Positions 14,436 to 23,145 of a stretch of DNA of 35,133 nucleotides are shown one piece after another. The first letter of the stretch is position 1, and every line of letters begins with the position of its first letter. The DNA comes from Acidobacteriota bacterium. GTDB taxonomy: Bacteria; Acidobacteriota; Terriglobia; UBA7540. The stretch is from the NCBI GenBank assembly GCA_024638215.1, contig JAHEKS010000011.1, positions 1-35,133 of the forward strand, read 5' to 3'. The translations under genes were made by a program, and so were the position numbers. The notes under the pieces were generated by a model. The model was not told the DNA's origin. It made no database searches and saw nothing but the letters and a program-made list of their open reading frames with translations.

Positions 14436-17291
14436 TCACCGATTTGCGGCAACAACGGTGTGGGAAGTGGCCATCGCGCGCTGTACGTCGCGGACGAGGA
14501 GTTCCATGCCGTGGCTATGCGCCTCGGAAGCGAGGGCGGTGAGCTGAGCGCGGGCCGAGGCAGGATTAAGTCGCATTTCGATTTCGCCAAGCGCCAGCCG
14601 AGCTTCGCACTCCGTGTTATACAACCCGAGCGCGCGCGATTGTTGGATGACTGAATGGAGCTTTCGAACACACGCAACAAGAATGCTGTTACCTGCGGCT
14701 CCGGGTTTTGCCTCCAAGGCGGCCGCGCGTGCCTGAAGAATTTGCAATGGAAGAGCAAGCACGGGGAACTCGCGAAGGTCGGCAAGTTTGGATGCGCGCG
14801 CAATCGCATCTTTCGCTTCCGCCGCCTTCCCTTGCGCCAGGAGAGACCGGCCAAGAGCTGCGTAGCCGCCGATCTCCTCCCCCGCGCTTTGCTCCTTCTC
14901 AAATTCCGCGATAGCTTGGCGAAGCAGTGGCTCAGCCGCACTGGGGTGCCCCTCGGCTATCGCGAGCTCGGCCAGCGAAACCTGCGGCCAGGCAATGGGG
15001 AAACTGGTCGTCTTGAGGGTCTCAACCGCCCGCTGGTAGTCGTCGCGCGCCCCCTCCAGGTTTCCTGACGCCTTATCAATGTCCCCGAGCACGGTCAGGG
15101 CGTTGGCCAATTGCCAAGGATCGTCTCTGTAAGCCCCCTGCGATTTGAGCTGGTCTTCAATCTCCTGCCGCGCCTGTTGAACCTCTCCCTGCATCAGCAG
15201 GAGAGATGCGTGTTGGGTATGCGCGTACTTGTCGGTGTAGCCGGCGCTGGAATCATCAAGCTCCCAAACCTGGCGGTACATGTCGGCGGCCTGGCCCAAT
15301 CGCCCGCGCAATACCAGGATATCCGAAATATTATTCCTTGCAATTGTAATATCTATTATGTTGTCGACTGCCTGAAAATGTTCCAGGGCTTTACGCAGGG
15401 CCTGTTCTGCCCGGCTCCATTGTCCTTCGTCTTCCAGCACGAGAGAAAGGTTGTTGAGAGCGACTCCAGCCTTCCCTCGGTCTCCCGCACTCTGAAACGC
15501 GCGTTCGGCTCGCTCATAAAGCGGAATCGCTTCCAGGTCGTGCCCGCTCAGGCGCTCCATTTCCGCCATGAGTTGCAAGCAACTCGCCGCTTCGTCGCGG
15601 TTGCCAGCCGCAAGGTAGATCTCGTAGGCCTTCTCGCATTCCGGCGGAGCCTGGAGACGCTTCAGATTCATGTGGCAGAGACCCTGTTCAGCCTTTGCAT
15701 ACACCAACTTCCTGCCTTGCGCCTGTGCCTTTACCGCCGCACTGGAATACAGGCGCTCTGCGGCTCTCCCATCCCTATAAACCATAATGTCGGCTTCCCC
15801 CAAGTCCAAATCGGGGTCGTCGCTGGCCGGAAGAGGGAGGCGGCGAAGCTGCCGAATGGTTTCGAGCGCCTCGTCGAGACGAGAGCACTCGAACTGCAAT
15901 TTAGCCAATTGCAGGCCATAGTCCAGATTATCTGGGCGCAACTGGAACAACGCGTGATAGACCGAAGCGGCCTTTTCGTGGTTGCCGAGGCTCTCGTAAT
16001 AGTCGCCTTCCACCACCAACCGCTCGGCGCGCGGCAGATCGGTTGAAAGATCCAATGCCTTCTTCGCTTCCTCTTTGCGCTTCTGTTCGTAGCCGAGCGC
16101 CGACCAGGCCCGCGCCAGCATGGCGTGGGCGAGCGAGAATTTCGGGTCAGCCTCGGTTGCCGCCTCCAACAAATCTCTGGCGGCCAGAGCATCGAACTCG
16201 CGCAATTTAGCGAGCCCCAGCGCGTAAAACCGGGCCGTGTCAGGATCCAGCGGCGATGACGCCAGCAAGCCCGCCTCTTCAGACTCTTGCAGGCGCGGAA
16301 CGCCCATCCGGTCCCTCAGCTTGCCGCCAAGTCGCGACACGATTTCAAATAGATCTTTGGCGCTCCCGGTTTCCGCGTCCTCAGCCAATATTTCGCCGTT
16401 CTTGGCATCTTGCAGACGCACGTCAAGCCGTACTTCTCCACCTCCGGAGCTTCCAATGGCCGTGTACGAACCCAAAACCAGGAAATCACCGTTCAGAGCA
16501 GTCCCAATGCGCGCCGCGGTCTTCTGATCCAGGGAGTCGGCTTGTGGCCACGGAGAGGTGCGGCGAAGATTGGCAACATCTTCTCCAGGGACCAGCCGCA
16601 GCGTGCTGCCGCCCGCCAGTTCTGTGCTCAACATCTCGGAAAATGCGGTCGCCAGCCAGGCGTCGTCCGCTTGGCCCGAGATGTTACGAAATCCCAGCAC
16701 CGCGACGGAGGAGCGTCCCTTACGAGGATGAACAGCCGCTTGGACAGGTACGGAGTGGACGCCCCTTCGAGGGCGGGCAAGAAAGAGAATAGCGGGCAAG
16801 ACGACAAGCAAGAGAGAGGCAAAGGCGGCAAATCGCCAACGGAGCCAAATGCCTTGTCGGCCGATGGTCCTCCGGAGTGGGCTCCGCGGATTCTGCTGGG
16901 CAGGGGAGCTGGGTCCAGCTGGGGCTTGGCTTTCTTGCGCGGTAGGCAAGCTGGCAAGCGTTACCGGCACGATAAGGCGATATCCGCGCTTGGGGACGGT
17001 TTCGATGAAGCGCGGTTTCTTCGGGTCGTCATTCAAGGCGGCACGGAGTTTCTTCAAAGCGGCGTTCAGGCTGCCGTCAAAATCCACATAGGTGCCATTC
17101 GGCCAAAGCTGCTGCCGAATCTCTTCGCGGGTGATTACTTCACCTGGGCGGCTGAGCAACAGGGTAAGGACTTGGAAGGGTTGGACCTCGATTTTAACGC
17201 GCAGTCCTTGGCGGGTTAACAGGCCGCGGGAAAGGTCGGCCTCAAAAGCGCCGAACCGCACGATGCGGCGCGATAAAGCGATGGTTCCCAT
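14436..17291 (-). CDS. CadC-like transmembrane winged-helix regulator with TPR sensor
   Basis: The preferred start is the ATG at 17291 (MGTIALSRRIVRFGAFEADL), giving 951 residues; the 33 extra residues of the track look unrelated. Residues ~8-105 form an OmpR/CadC-type winged helix (LTLLLSRPGEVITREEIRQQ, DGSLNAALKKLRAALNDD, RFIETVPKRGYRLIVPV). Residues ~150-175 are a transmembrane helix (FAAFASLLLVVLPAILFLA). A FlgO/TolB-N-like domain follows (SSVAVLGFRNISGQADDAWL), then about ten TPR motifs to the end. DNA binding is thus cytoplasmic and the solenoid periplasmic, as in CadC/ToxR-type one-component sensors. It is divergent from the ten-gene envelope cluster and is the natural candidate to control it. 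Confidence 0.9.
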   Translation of the reverse strand: MGTIALSRRIVRFGAFEADLSRGLLTRQGLRVKIEVQPFQVLTLLLSRPGEVITREEIRQQLWPNGTYVDFDGSLNAALKKLRAALNDDPKKPRFIETVPKRGYRLIVPVTLASLPTAQESQAPAGPSSPAQQNPRSPLRRTIGRQGIWLRWRFAAFASLLLVVLPAILFLARPRRGVHSVPVQAAVHPRKGRSSVAVLGFRNISGQADDAWLATAFSEMLSTELAGGSTLRLVPGEDVANLRRTSPWPQADSLDQKTAARIGTALNGDFLVLGSYTAIGSSGGGEVRLDVRLQDAKNGEILAEDAETGSAKDLFEIVSRLGGKLRDRMGVPRLQESEEAGLLASSPLDPDTARFYALGLAKLREFDALAARDLLEAATEADPKFSLAHAMLARAWSALGYEQKRKEEAKKALDLSTDLPRAERLVVEGDYYESLGNHEKAASVYHALFQLRPDNLDYGLQLAKLQFECSRLDEALETIRQLRRLPLPASDDPDLDLGEADIMVYRDGRAAERLYSSAAVKAQAQGRKLVYAKAEQGLCHMNLKRLQAPPECEKAYEIYLAAGNRDEAASCLQLMAEMERLSGHDLEAIPLYERAERAFQSAGDRGKAGVALNNLSLVLEDEGQWSRAEQALRKALEHFQAVDNIIDITIARNNISDILVLRGRLGQAADMYRQVWELDDSSAGYTDKYAHTQHASLLLMQGEVQQARQEIEDQLKSQGAYRDDPWQLANALTVLGDIDKASGNLEGARDDYQRAVETLKTTSFPIAWPQVSLAELAIAEGHPSAAEPLLRQAIAEFEKEQSAGEEIGGYAALGRSLLAQGKAAEAKDAIARASKLADLREFPVLALPLQILQARAAALEAKPGAAGNSILVACVRKLHSVIQQSRALGLYNTECEARLALGEIEMRLNPASARAQLTALASEAHSHGMELLVRDVQRAMATSHTVVAANR

Positions 17292-17399
17292 AAACCCTGC
17301 CCTGGGTTCGGAAGGTACGCTGCAATTATACCACGCAGTCAATAGGCCGCATCCCCTAACTTGATCCAACCCCAAGTGTCGTCCTGGCAAGGCGTTGCG

Positions 17400-17419
17400 C
17401 GGTCAGAATTCGGTCAGAA
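17400..17419 (+). promoter_or_regulatory. 11-bp-pitch direct repeat, candidate operator
   Basis: CGGTCAGAA occurs twice, separated by TT, giving a pitch of 11 bases. OmpR/CadC-type winged helices are known to bind tandem half-sites with this pitch. It lies in the divergent region between the CadC-like gene and the envelope cluster and ends 9 bases before a TTGACA hexamer, the position expected for an activator touching polymerase at -35. Confidence 0.5.
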
Positions 17420-17428
17420 ACACTTCCT

Positions 17429-17457
17429 TTGACAGGACACGGCGCTTCGCCTACGGT
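17429..17457 (+). promoter_or_regulatory. Candidate promoter of the envelope gene cluster
   Basis: A consensus TTGACA (17429-17434) is followed after 17 bases by TACGGT (17452-17457), a poor -10 match. A strong -35 with weak -10 and an upstream direct repeat fits an activator-dependent promoter. Transcription would start near 17464, leaving a leader of about 105 bases before the ATG at 17569. Confidence 0.45.
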
Positions 17458-17568
17458 GGCGCGCGAGGGCGAAGATCGAAACAAACAGAGCTGGAAAAAC
17501 GGACGGAGCAGCGAAGCTCAGGTCCGGGCAGAGTTCCGCGAAAAGTCTATGAGGTCGGGAGGCGGACG

Positions 17569-18522
17569 ATGACGAAACTTCATAGCATGAACAGCGAAAC
17601 GACGCGCGGGCAGGGAGAGGATAGGGCCAGGCAGGCGCGACATCTCAGACGTCTAAGTTCCAAATGGCTGGTCGGCGGCCTTGTCATGGCCGCGATAACC
17701 TTCTATGCCGGAAACGCCTATTGTGGCGAAGCCGGCCCCGTCCAATTCCCGATTCTCGGGATTGGTTTCACTCAAGTTTTACGGCTGACGGTGGTGGCGC
17801 ATCCACCCAGTCCGAATTTCGCGGCCACGGGTTGCATCGCGCAATTGGGCTTTGCCAACCTCCAAGGGAACCTGCTTCCAGCCGTGCAGAAGACGGTCAA
17901 CCTCCTGCCTGGGCAGGCGGATTTCCTGGACTTTCCGGGGTCCTCGGTGTTGACGACGCTCGGTCAACGAATCGAGCTGCGGCCCATATCCGTGATAACG
18001 CCGGACCCGGCGACCGGGATGGGGACAGACTGCGACTTCTTCGCAGAGATTTTTGATCCGGCAAGTGGTTTCAGCCGCGTTTACGCTGATCCCGGCCCGA
18101 CCCAAATGCCCGGCAATGAAGGCGATTTTCCGCTGATGGGCGTGGCGTTCGGCCAGGTGCTGCGCTTGACCGCGGTGGCGGCAGACCCCGAACCCCAAAT
18201 AAACCCCTCGGGCGGAACGATCACGCCCGGCCCGTGCGAGGTGACGCTGAGCTTTGCGGACGCGAACGGTATTGAGCGTCCGCCCAGCCCAAACCTCACG
18301 CTGAATCCCGGCCAGGGAGGTTACGTGAACTTTGTCGCCTCGAGTGAGGTGACGCAAATCGGGCAACGAGCCCTCGTCCGTCCGGTGATTACGGTTGCTT
18401 CGGTTCCCGGCGCCGATGCTTGCATGGGAGTCAAAGCCTCGGCGGAAATTTTCGTCCGGCTCACCGGCACCACGTGGTCTGAGAAAGCTCCCGGCCCGAA
18501 TGGTGTTCCTGCGGTGCAGTAG
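17569..18522 (+). CDS. Secreted protein with tandem-duplicated beta domain
   Basis: The start is taken at the ATG at 17569, with GGGAGG seven bases upstream; the track's extra 58 residues are unlikely. 317 residues. A long basic n-region precedes the hydrophobic signal (WLVGGLVMAAITFYAGNAYC, residues ~33-52). Two homologous units follow: residues ~60-170 (FPILGIGFTQVLRLTVVA ... LLPGQADFLDF ... LGQRIELRP) and ~188-298 (FPLMGVAFGQVLRLTAVA ... LNPGQGGYVNF ... IGQRALVRP). Each ends with a Cys and an AEIFxxxxG strand. This is an internal gene duplication of a beta-sandwich domain. No named family is recognised. First gene of the cluster. Confidence 0.8.
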   Translation: MTKLHSMNSETTRGQGEDRARQARHLRRLSSKWLVGGLVMAAITFYAGNAYCGEAGPVQFPILGIGFTQVLRLTVVAHPPSPNFAATGCIAQLGFANLQGNLLPAVQKTVNLLPGQADFLDFPGSSVLTTLGQRIELRPISVITPDPATGMGTDCDFFAEIFDPASGFSRVYADPGPTQMPGNEGDFPLMGVAFGQVLRLTAVAADPEPQINPSGGTITPGPCEVTLSFADANGIERPPSPNLTLNPGQGGYVNFVASSEVTQIGQRALVRPVITVASVPGADACMGVKASAEIFVRLTGTTWSEKAPGPNGVPAVQ

Positions 18523-18605
18523 ATGGCGTGAACAACCATCAACGGCAGGTCTGTGAAACGTCACCGGCTGGAGAATCCATGCTTGATTTGCAAAGGAGCA
18601 AAGCC

Positions 18606-20048
18606 ATGCGAAGAAAACTTGTGAATCTGGGGCTTCTGATCGTTGTCGGCGGTTCAATTTTCCTGAAGCCGCCTACCACCTTTGGCGCAGCGCCAGGGCA
18701 AGCAGGGAATCCGCTGACCCCGGCGGGACGAGCGCCGCTGACCAATGCCGAGGTGATAAGAATGCTGCAAGCGATCATGACTTCGATTCGGTCGAATCCC
18801 GTCAAGTTTGATCTATCACCCGCCGGGGTCGCCGCGTTGCGACAAGCAGGAGTGAGCGAAAAGATCTTGTTGGAAATGATGGAGCGGCAGAGACAGGCCA
18901 ATGCCTCGGGTGCGAACTCCACCAATCCTGGGTCACAGGGCAGCACCCCGGGGAAGCCGTCAGGGAAGCTGACGCCGCAACAGGTGAACGCGATGCTTGC
19001 GAGGGTACGCAGCGGGAAGGGGACCCTCAGCCCAGTCATCGGCAATCCCGCTGCGACCCAGGCCAACTCAGCCCTCATTGGTCTACTACGTCAACAAAAG
19101 CAGACTGCCGTGACGGAGCGGAACCAGACCCCTCCTGGTGGGGGACACCCTCTCAGTCCCAACTTCTCCCGAGCCTCATTGACGAGGGCCCCGTTGACGA
19201 CGGCGGCTGCCGCCCCGCGGTCCTCTCTGGCCAGCCGTGCGCTGGCTCCTTCGGCCACAGCAGCAATCGCCTATGGCTGCCCCTCGACCGGGCCGGCGAC
19301 CGTCTCGCGCGTCAGCGGGCAGCAAGGAAGCGGCGCGGTCTTCACGCAAGATCCCGCGTTCAATCCCTTCACGATCAAGGGCTGCCATTTCGGCAATGGC
19401 AAAGGCCAGGCGCAACTGAATTATTCGAATGGAAGAAAGCTGGCGAACCTGACGGTGGATACCTGGACAGACAACCTGATTACGGTGGAAGTGGACCCTT
19501 CCCTCGTAAACGCCCTCGATCAGAACAATGTCTCGCTGGTGTTGTTTCCCGCAAGCGGACCGCAAGTCACGCGGTCCGGCTTCCGGTTTTACGCCATGCG
19601 GCGCGAGGTCCTGCTGACTACCATTCCCGCCGGTCAAGTTTACCTGACCCCGATCAACGACGACAGCGGCAGCCCTGTGACTCCAAAGTATTCCAGCCCC
19701 TACCAGGGAATGTCCGGGGGGGTTGATCGGATCAACAGTGTTCGATTTGTGGGAGGAACCGACCAGTTCAATTTCACAAAGCTCAAGCCGGGCTTCGTTC
19801 TCGAAAAGTACCAGGTCAAGGAGCTCAGTGCCCCAAGTGCGAATACCAGTTGTGGGATCGCCGTAACGGACGCAACGAATTACACCGACGGCGCATGGGG
19901 TTGGCAGATGGCGGGCAACACGGTTCGTGTGAGCTGGCAGGAGGCGCATTCCCATTCCGCCTGCGACGACGAGAGCGATGCAAGCTATGGGCTGAATGTT
20001 TGGGTTGTGGGACCGGCCCTAAGCCCTGGGACAAGCCTGTGGCAATAG
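18606..20048 (+). CDS. Secreted protein A: helical module plus IPT-like domain
   Basis: The start is the ATG at 18606 behind AAAGGAGC, giving 480 residues. A signal peptide (~1-29) is followed by a short helical module (~43-95): PLTNAEVIRMLQAIMTSIRS, then KFDLSPAGVAALRQAGVSEK. A Pro/Gly/Ser-rich linker (~96-220) leads to a beta domain (~250-345) containing DPAFNPFTIKGCHFGNGKGQ and LITVEVDPSLVNALDQNNVS, which reads like an IPT/TIG fold with SGFRFYAMRRE as last strands. A C-terminal domain ends in LNVWVVGPALSPGTSLWQ. The downstream gene is a full-length paralogue. Function unknown; probably an exported carbohydrate- or surface-binding protein. The module is shared with the two following genes. 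Confidence 0.8.
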   Translation: MRRKLVNLGLLIVVGGSIFLKPPTTFGAAPGQAGNPLTPAGRAPLTNAEVIRMLQAIMTSIRSNPVKFDLSPAGVAALRQAGVSEKILLEMMERQRQANASGANSTNPGSQGSTPGKPSGKLTPQQVNAMLARVRSGKGTLSPVIGNPAATQANSALIGLLRQQKQTAVTERNQTPPGGGHPLSPNFSRASLTRAPLTTAAAAPRSSLASRALAPSATAAIAYGCPSTGPATVSRVSGQQGSGAVFTQDPAFNPFTIKGCHFGNGKGQAQLNYSNGRKLANLTVDTWTDNLITVEVDPSLVNALDQNNVSLVLFPASGPQVTRSGFRFYAMRREVLLTTIPAGQVYLTPINDDSGSPVTPKYSSPYQGMSGGVDRINSVRFVGGTDQFNFTKLKPGFVLEKYQVKELSAPSANTSCGIAVTDATNYTDGAWGWQMAGNTVRVSWQEAHSHSACDDESDASYGLNVWVVGPALSPGTSLWQ

Positions 20049-20096
20049 GGATAAGCGGATAGATGGTTTGAATTCGTGTCGAGAAGGAGGAGGGGC

Positions 20097-21794
20097 ATGC
20101 GTAACGAGCGTGCGAGGATCGGGTTAATGATCGCAGTAGGTGCTGCCGCTGTGCTCATGCCATGTGCCGCGTTCCTTGCCGCGGCCGGGCAGGCGGGGAG
20201 CGGGCAGGCCGCAGGAGGGACGCCGGTGACCGATGCCGATGTGATCAGAATGGAACAGGCAATCCTGAACGCGGTTCGGTCGCGCCCTGTCAATTTCGAT
20301 CTCTCACCGGGAGGCATCGCTGCTTTGCGTCAGGCCGGGGTGGGCGAGGAGATCCTGAACGCCATGGAGCAGGCGGAAAGGCAAGCGCAGGCCACACCTC
20401 CCGCGAAGGGGCATGGGCAGACCCAGTATGACGCGGTTACGCTGCAACGGGGTGTGACCCACGACACCGGCTTCGAGAACTGGGCAAACTCAGCCCAAGC
20501 CACACGTCCCGCGGGCTCGGGCACAGTCGCGGGCCCGCCGTCTCAAAAACCAACTCCCCAGCAGATAAGCGCACTCCTAGCAAAGCTGGGCAGCGCGCCA
20601 AGCCGCCCCGGCTCCACGGTCAACAACCCTGCGGCGGGCCAAGCAAACTCGGCGACCCTTGCGATATTACGGCAACAAAAACAGACAGCATTGGTCGAGC
20701 GCGGCAAAGCCTCACCCCCGGGCGGGCATCCTCCCAGCCCTAACTTCGCGCGGGCATCCTCGGCGCGCCCGGAATTCCCCGCTGCCGAGACTTCCCCCTC
20801 ACCCACGGGATCATCGCTGGCGAATCGAGCCGCAATTGCCAGGCAACCGAATTCGGTTTTAGCCTGTGCGACGTTCAACACGCCGATAATCCAGGCCGTC
20901 AGCGGACAGCAATCAGGCACGGCTGTCTTCAGCCAGGACCCTGAGTTCAATCCTTTCACGATCAAAGGCTGTAACTTCGGAAGTGTCGCGGGGCGGGCGC
21001 AATTGAATTATGCGAACGGAGGAAAGCTGGCGGACCTTCGAGTTGACTCCTGGACGGATAACTTGATTACGGTCGAGCTGAGTCCTTCGCTCGTCAACGT
21101 GCTCGACCAAAACAACGTCACCCTGATGTTGTTCCCCGTCAACAAACCACAGGCGCAACGGTCCGGCTTCAAATTCTTTGCGATGCGGCGCCAGATGCGG
21201 CTGGCCTCAATTCCCCGGAACAGAAGGACTGCTCAGGTGACTGTGACGAACGATGATTCGGGACAACGCGTCATTCCGTATTTCTCCACACCCTACCGCG
21301 GCCTCGCTTTCGCCGTCGCAGCGCAAACTGAAACCTCCGTGTCCCAGGTGTCCCCCAACCTGGATCAGGGATGGACCGCCGGAGTTGACCGGATCAACGC
21401 GGTGCGTTTCCCGGCCGGGACGGATGTGTTCAGGTTCGACGGGCTAAAACCAGGCTTCGTACTCGAGAAGTTCCAAATTGATGAGCGGAACGTCGTGGTC
21501 TGTCGTGCGGGCTCTATGTATTACCTCGGCACGGCCTTGAAGGGCGGATTGCCCTTCGCAGGCGTGGGTGCTTTGACGAGCGCGGCGTCCAGCCACGGCG
21601 TCACCAACTACAGCGACGGTACTTGGAATGCCTCGATCGGTCAGAACACGATTCGCGTGAATTGGGCTGAAGGGCACTGCCACGCTACGGACGGCAACGA
21701 CTCCAGCAATTCGAGTTATGCGCTCAACGTGTGGGTGGTTGGACCTGCTCTCGCTCCCGGAACGAGTCCCTGGCAGGAAAGCGGATCGAAATAA
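20097..21794 (+). CDS. Secreted protein B: paralogue of protein A
   Basis: The start is the ATG at 20097 behind AAGGAGGAGGGG; 565 residues. It has the same layout as the preceding gene: signal peptide (~1-30), helical module (~42-93, TPVTDADVIRMEQAILNAVR and NFDLSPGGIAALRQAGVGEE), a Ser/Pro-rich linker containing LRQQKQTALVER (QQKQTA also in protein A), an IPT-like domain (DPEFNPFTIKGCNFGSVAGR, LITVELSPSLVNVLDQNNVT) and the closing ALNVWVVGPALAPGTSPWQ. It is longer mainly through an insertion in the linker and one in the C-terminal domain (GLAFAVAAQTETSVSQVSPN). Tandem duplication with continued divergence is clear from the sequences. Function unknown; exported. Confidence 0.8.
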   Translation: MRNERARIGLMIAVGAAAVLMPCAAFLAAAGQAGSGQAAGGTPVTDADVIRMEQAILNAVRSRPVNFDLSPGGIAALRQAGVGEEILNAMEQAERQAQATPPAKGHGQTQYDAVTLQRGVTHDTGFENWANSAQATRPAGSGTVAGPPSQKPTPQQISALLAKLGSAPSRPGSTVNNPAAGQANSATLAILRQQKQTALVERGKASPPGGHPPSPNFARASSARPEFPAAETSPSPTGSSLANRAAIARQPNSVLACATFNTPIIQAVSGQQSGTAVFSQDPEFNPFTIKGCNFGSVAGRAQLNYANGGKLADLRVDSWTDNLITVELSPSLVNVLDQNNVTLMLFPVNKPQAQRSGFKFFAMRRQMRLASIPRNRRTAQVTVTNDDSGQRVIPYFSTPYRGLAFAVAAQTETSVSQVSPNLDQGWTAGVDRINAVRFPAGTDVFRFDGLKPGFVLEKFQIDERNVVVCRAGSMYYLGTALKGGLPFAGVGALTSAASSHGVTNYSDGTWNASIGQNTIRVNWAEGHCHATDGNDSSNSSYALNVWVVGPALAPGTSPWQESGSK

Positions 21795-21895
21795 GGCGGT
21801 TCGGGCCTCGGCAGCTCGCTGCCTCCGTAATGGACGCGGGTGATTACCATTCGATGGGAGGACGTACTCAACCGGGCTCGGAGGAGGGTACCATC

Positions 21896-23077
21896 ATGGG
21901 CTTGCGGATAAAACCGATGGCGATCGGAGCCGGGCTTTTGATCGGCTTCATGCTCTCCGCGAACTTGATGGGGCAGCAGCCGGCCACGCCGCTTACCAAC
22001 TCCGACATCGTGAAGATGGTGAAAGGAGGCGTGCCGGAGTCGGTTATCGATGCCTCGATTCAATCCAGTCCCAACGCATTCGACCTTTCACCCAACGCGC
22101 TGATTCACCTGCACCGGCTGGGGGTCCCCAAGAGAATCATGGACGCGATGATGGCAGCGGGCGCAAAGGCTGCTCCCAGCGCCTCCCCTCCTCCCAGCGA
22201 AGCTCCGCCTGCCGCAAGCGCGGCCGCACCTGCGTCGCCTGACAGTGGTGCCGCTGGCGCCCCCGCTTCGACTGACGCTGGGGCAGGCTCATCCGCAAAC
22301 GCTTATCCTGCTGCGGCGCCACCCTCCGCGCCGCCCTCGCCCGCTGTCGCGCCGACGCCGGGATTGCCCGCGGTTGCGTTCCTTCAAGGTGACGCGCCGT
22401 CTCCCCTGGCCCTCGAGAGAACGCAGCTCGAAGAGACTAAGATCAAGCCAAGTTCCATGCTCAGCCTGGCGTCGGATTCCGCTCTGACCCCGGTTGTTCA
22501 GGGCGAAGTCGGACAAGCCATGGGTAGCCTTGCGAGCCATGTCCACTCGCAGCTTGAAGGCGCTTCCATTGCGCAGGCCGGAGGCTTGTTCTCAGGAATG
22601 CTTGCCCATCGCAAACCAGGCCAGACCTATGTTTGGGCGATTCCGAATCCCGCTTCCGCCAATGTCTTGCCGACCATGTTTCCGATGTTTTTGGTGGATT
22701 TCTCAAATGTGCCCGGCGTGAACCCGGCCGAATATCGGCCGGCCATCGTCAAGCTGACACCGGCGCAGAATACCTGGCGGCTAGTGGGGGCGACGCAAGG
22801 AAAGGATGACGCGACGTCGAGCTCCGCTGTGACTTGGCAGATGTACGCACACTTTCTCGAGGACAGTGTCGCCTTAAAGTCGAACAAAACAGCGCTAGGA
22901 CAATATCGAATCTCCCCCACGGCTCCCCTCTTGCCCGGGGAGTACGCCGTGGTCCTGCGCCCAATTTCGAAATCCAAGAAATTTTCAGGAGCGGATGTGG
23001 CTCGCGCTCAGGGCGACGGGCTGATGTTTGATTCCGTGTGGTCATTCCAAGTGCCGCCCGACGCTAAGTCCCAATAG
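21896..23077 (+). CDS. Secreted protein C with the shared helical module
   Basis: The start is the ATG at 21896, preceded by GGAGGAGGG; the track start at 21731 would overlap the upstream gene. 393 residues. Signal peptide ~1-27 and helical module ~31-89 (PLTNSDIVKMVKGGVPESVI ... AFDLSPNALIHLHRLGVPKR), in a fuller form than in proteins A and B. A long Ala/Pro/Ser-rich linker (~90-165, typical of a flexible exported tether) follows, then a C-terminal domain (~215-390) with FSGMLAHRKPGQTYVWAIPN and LLPGEYAVVLRPISK. The C-terminal domain differs from those of A and B, so the module has been combined with a new partner. Function unknown. Confidence 0.78.
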   Translation: MGLRIKPMAIGAGLLIGFMLSANLMGQQPATPLTNSDIVKMVKGGVPESVIDASIQSSPNAFDLSPNALIHLHRLGVPKRIMDAMMAAGAKAAPSASPPPSEAPPAASAAAPASPDSGAAGAPASTDAGAGSSANAYPAAAPPSAPPSPAVAPTPGLPAVAFLQGDAPSPLALERTQLEETKIKPSSMLSLASDSALTPVVQGEVGQAMGSLASHVHSQLEGASIAQAGGLFSGMLAHRKPGQTYVWAIPNPASANVLPTMFPMFLVDFSNVPGVNPAEYRPAIVKLTPAQNTWRLVGATQGKDDATSSSAVTWQMYAHFLEDSVALKSNKTALGQYRISPTAPLLPGEYAVVLRPISKSKKFSGADVARAQGDGLMFDSVWSFQVPPDAKSQ

Positions 23078-23145
23078 GCGCATGGAGGGCTGGGGTTGGC
23101 GCAGGCTTTTGAACACTTCAATGCGCGATTCTAAAAGGAGGATAA

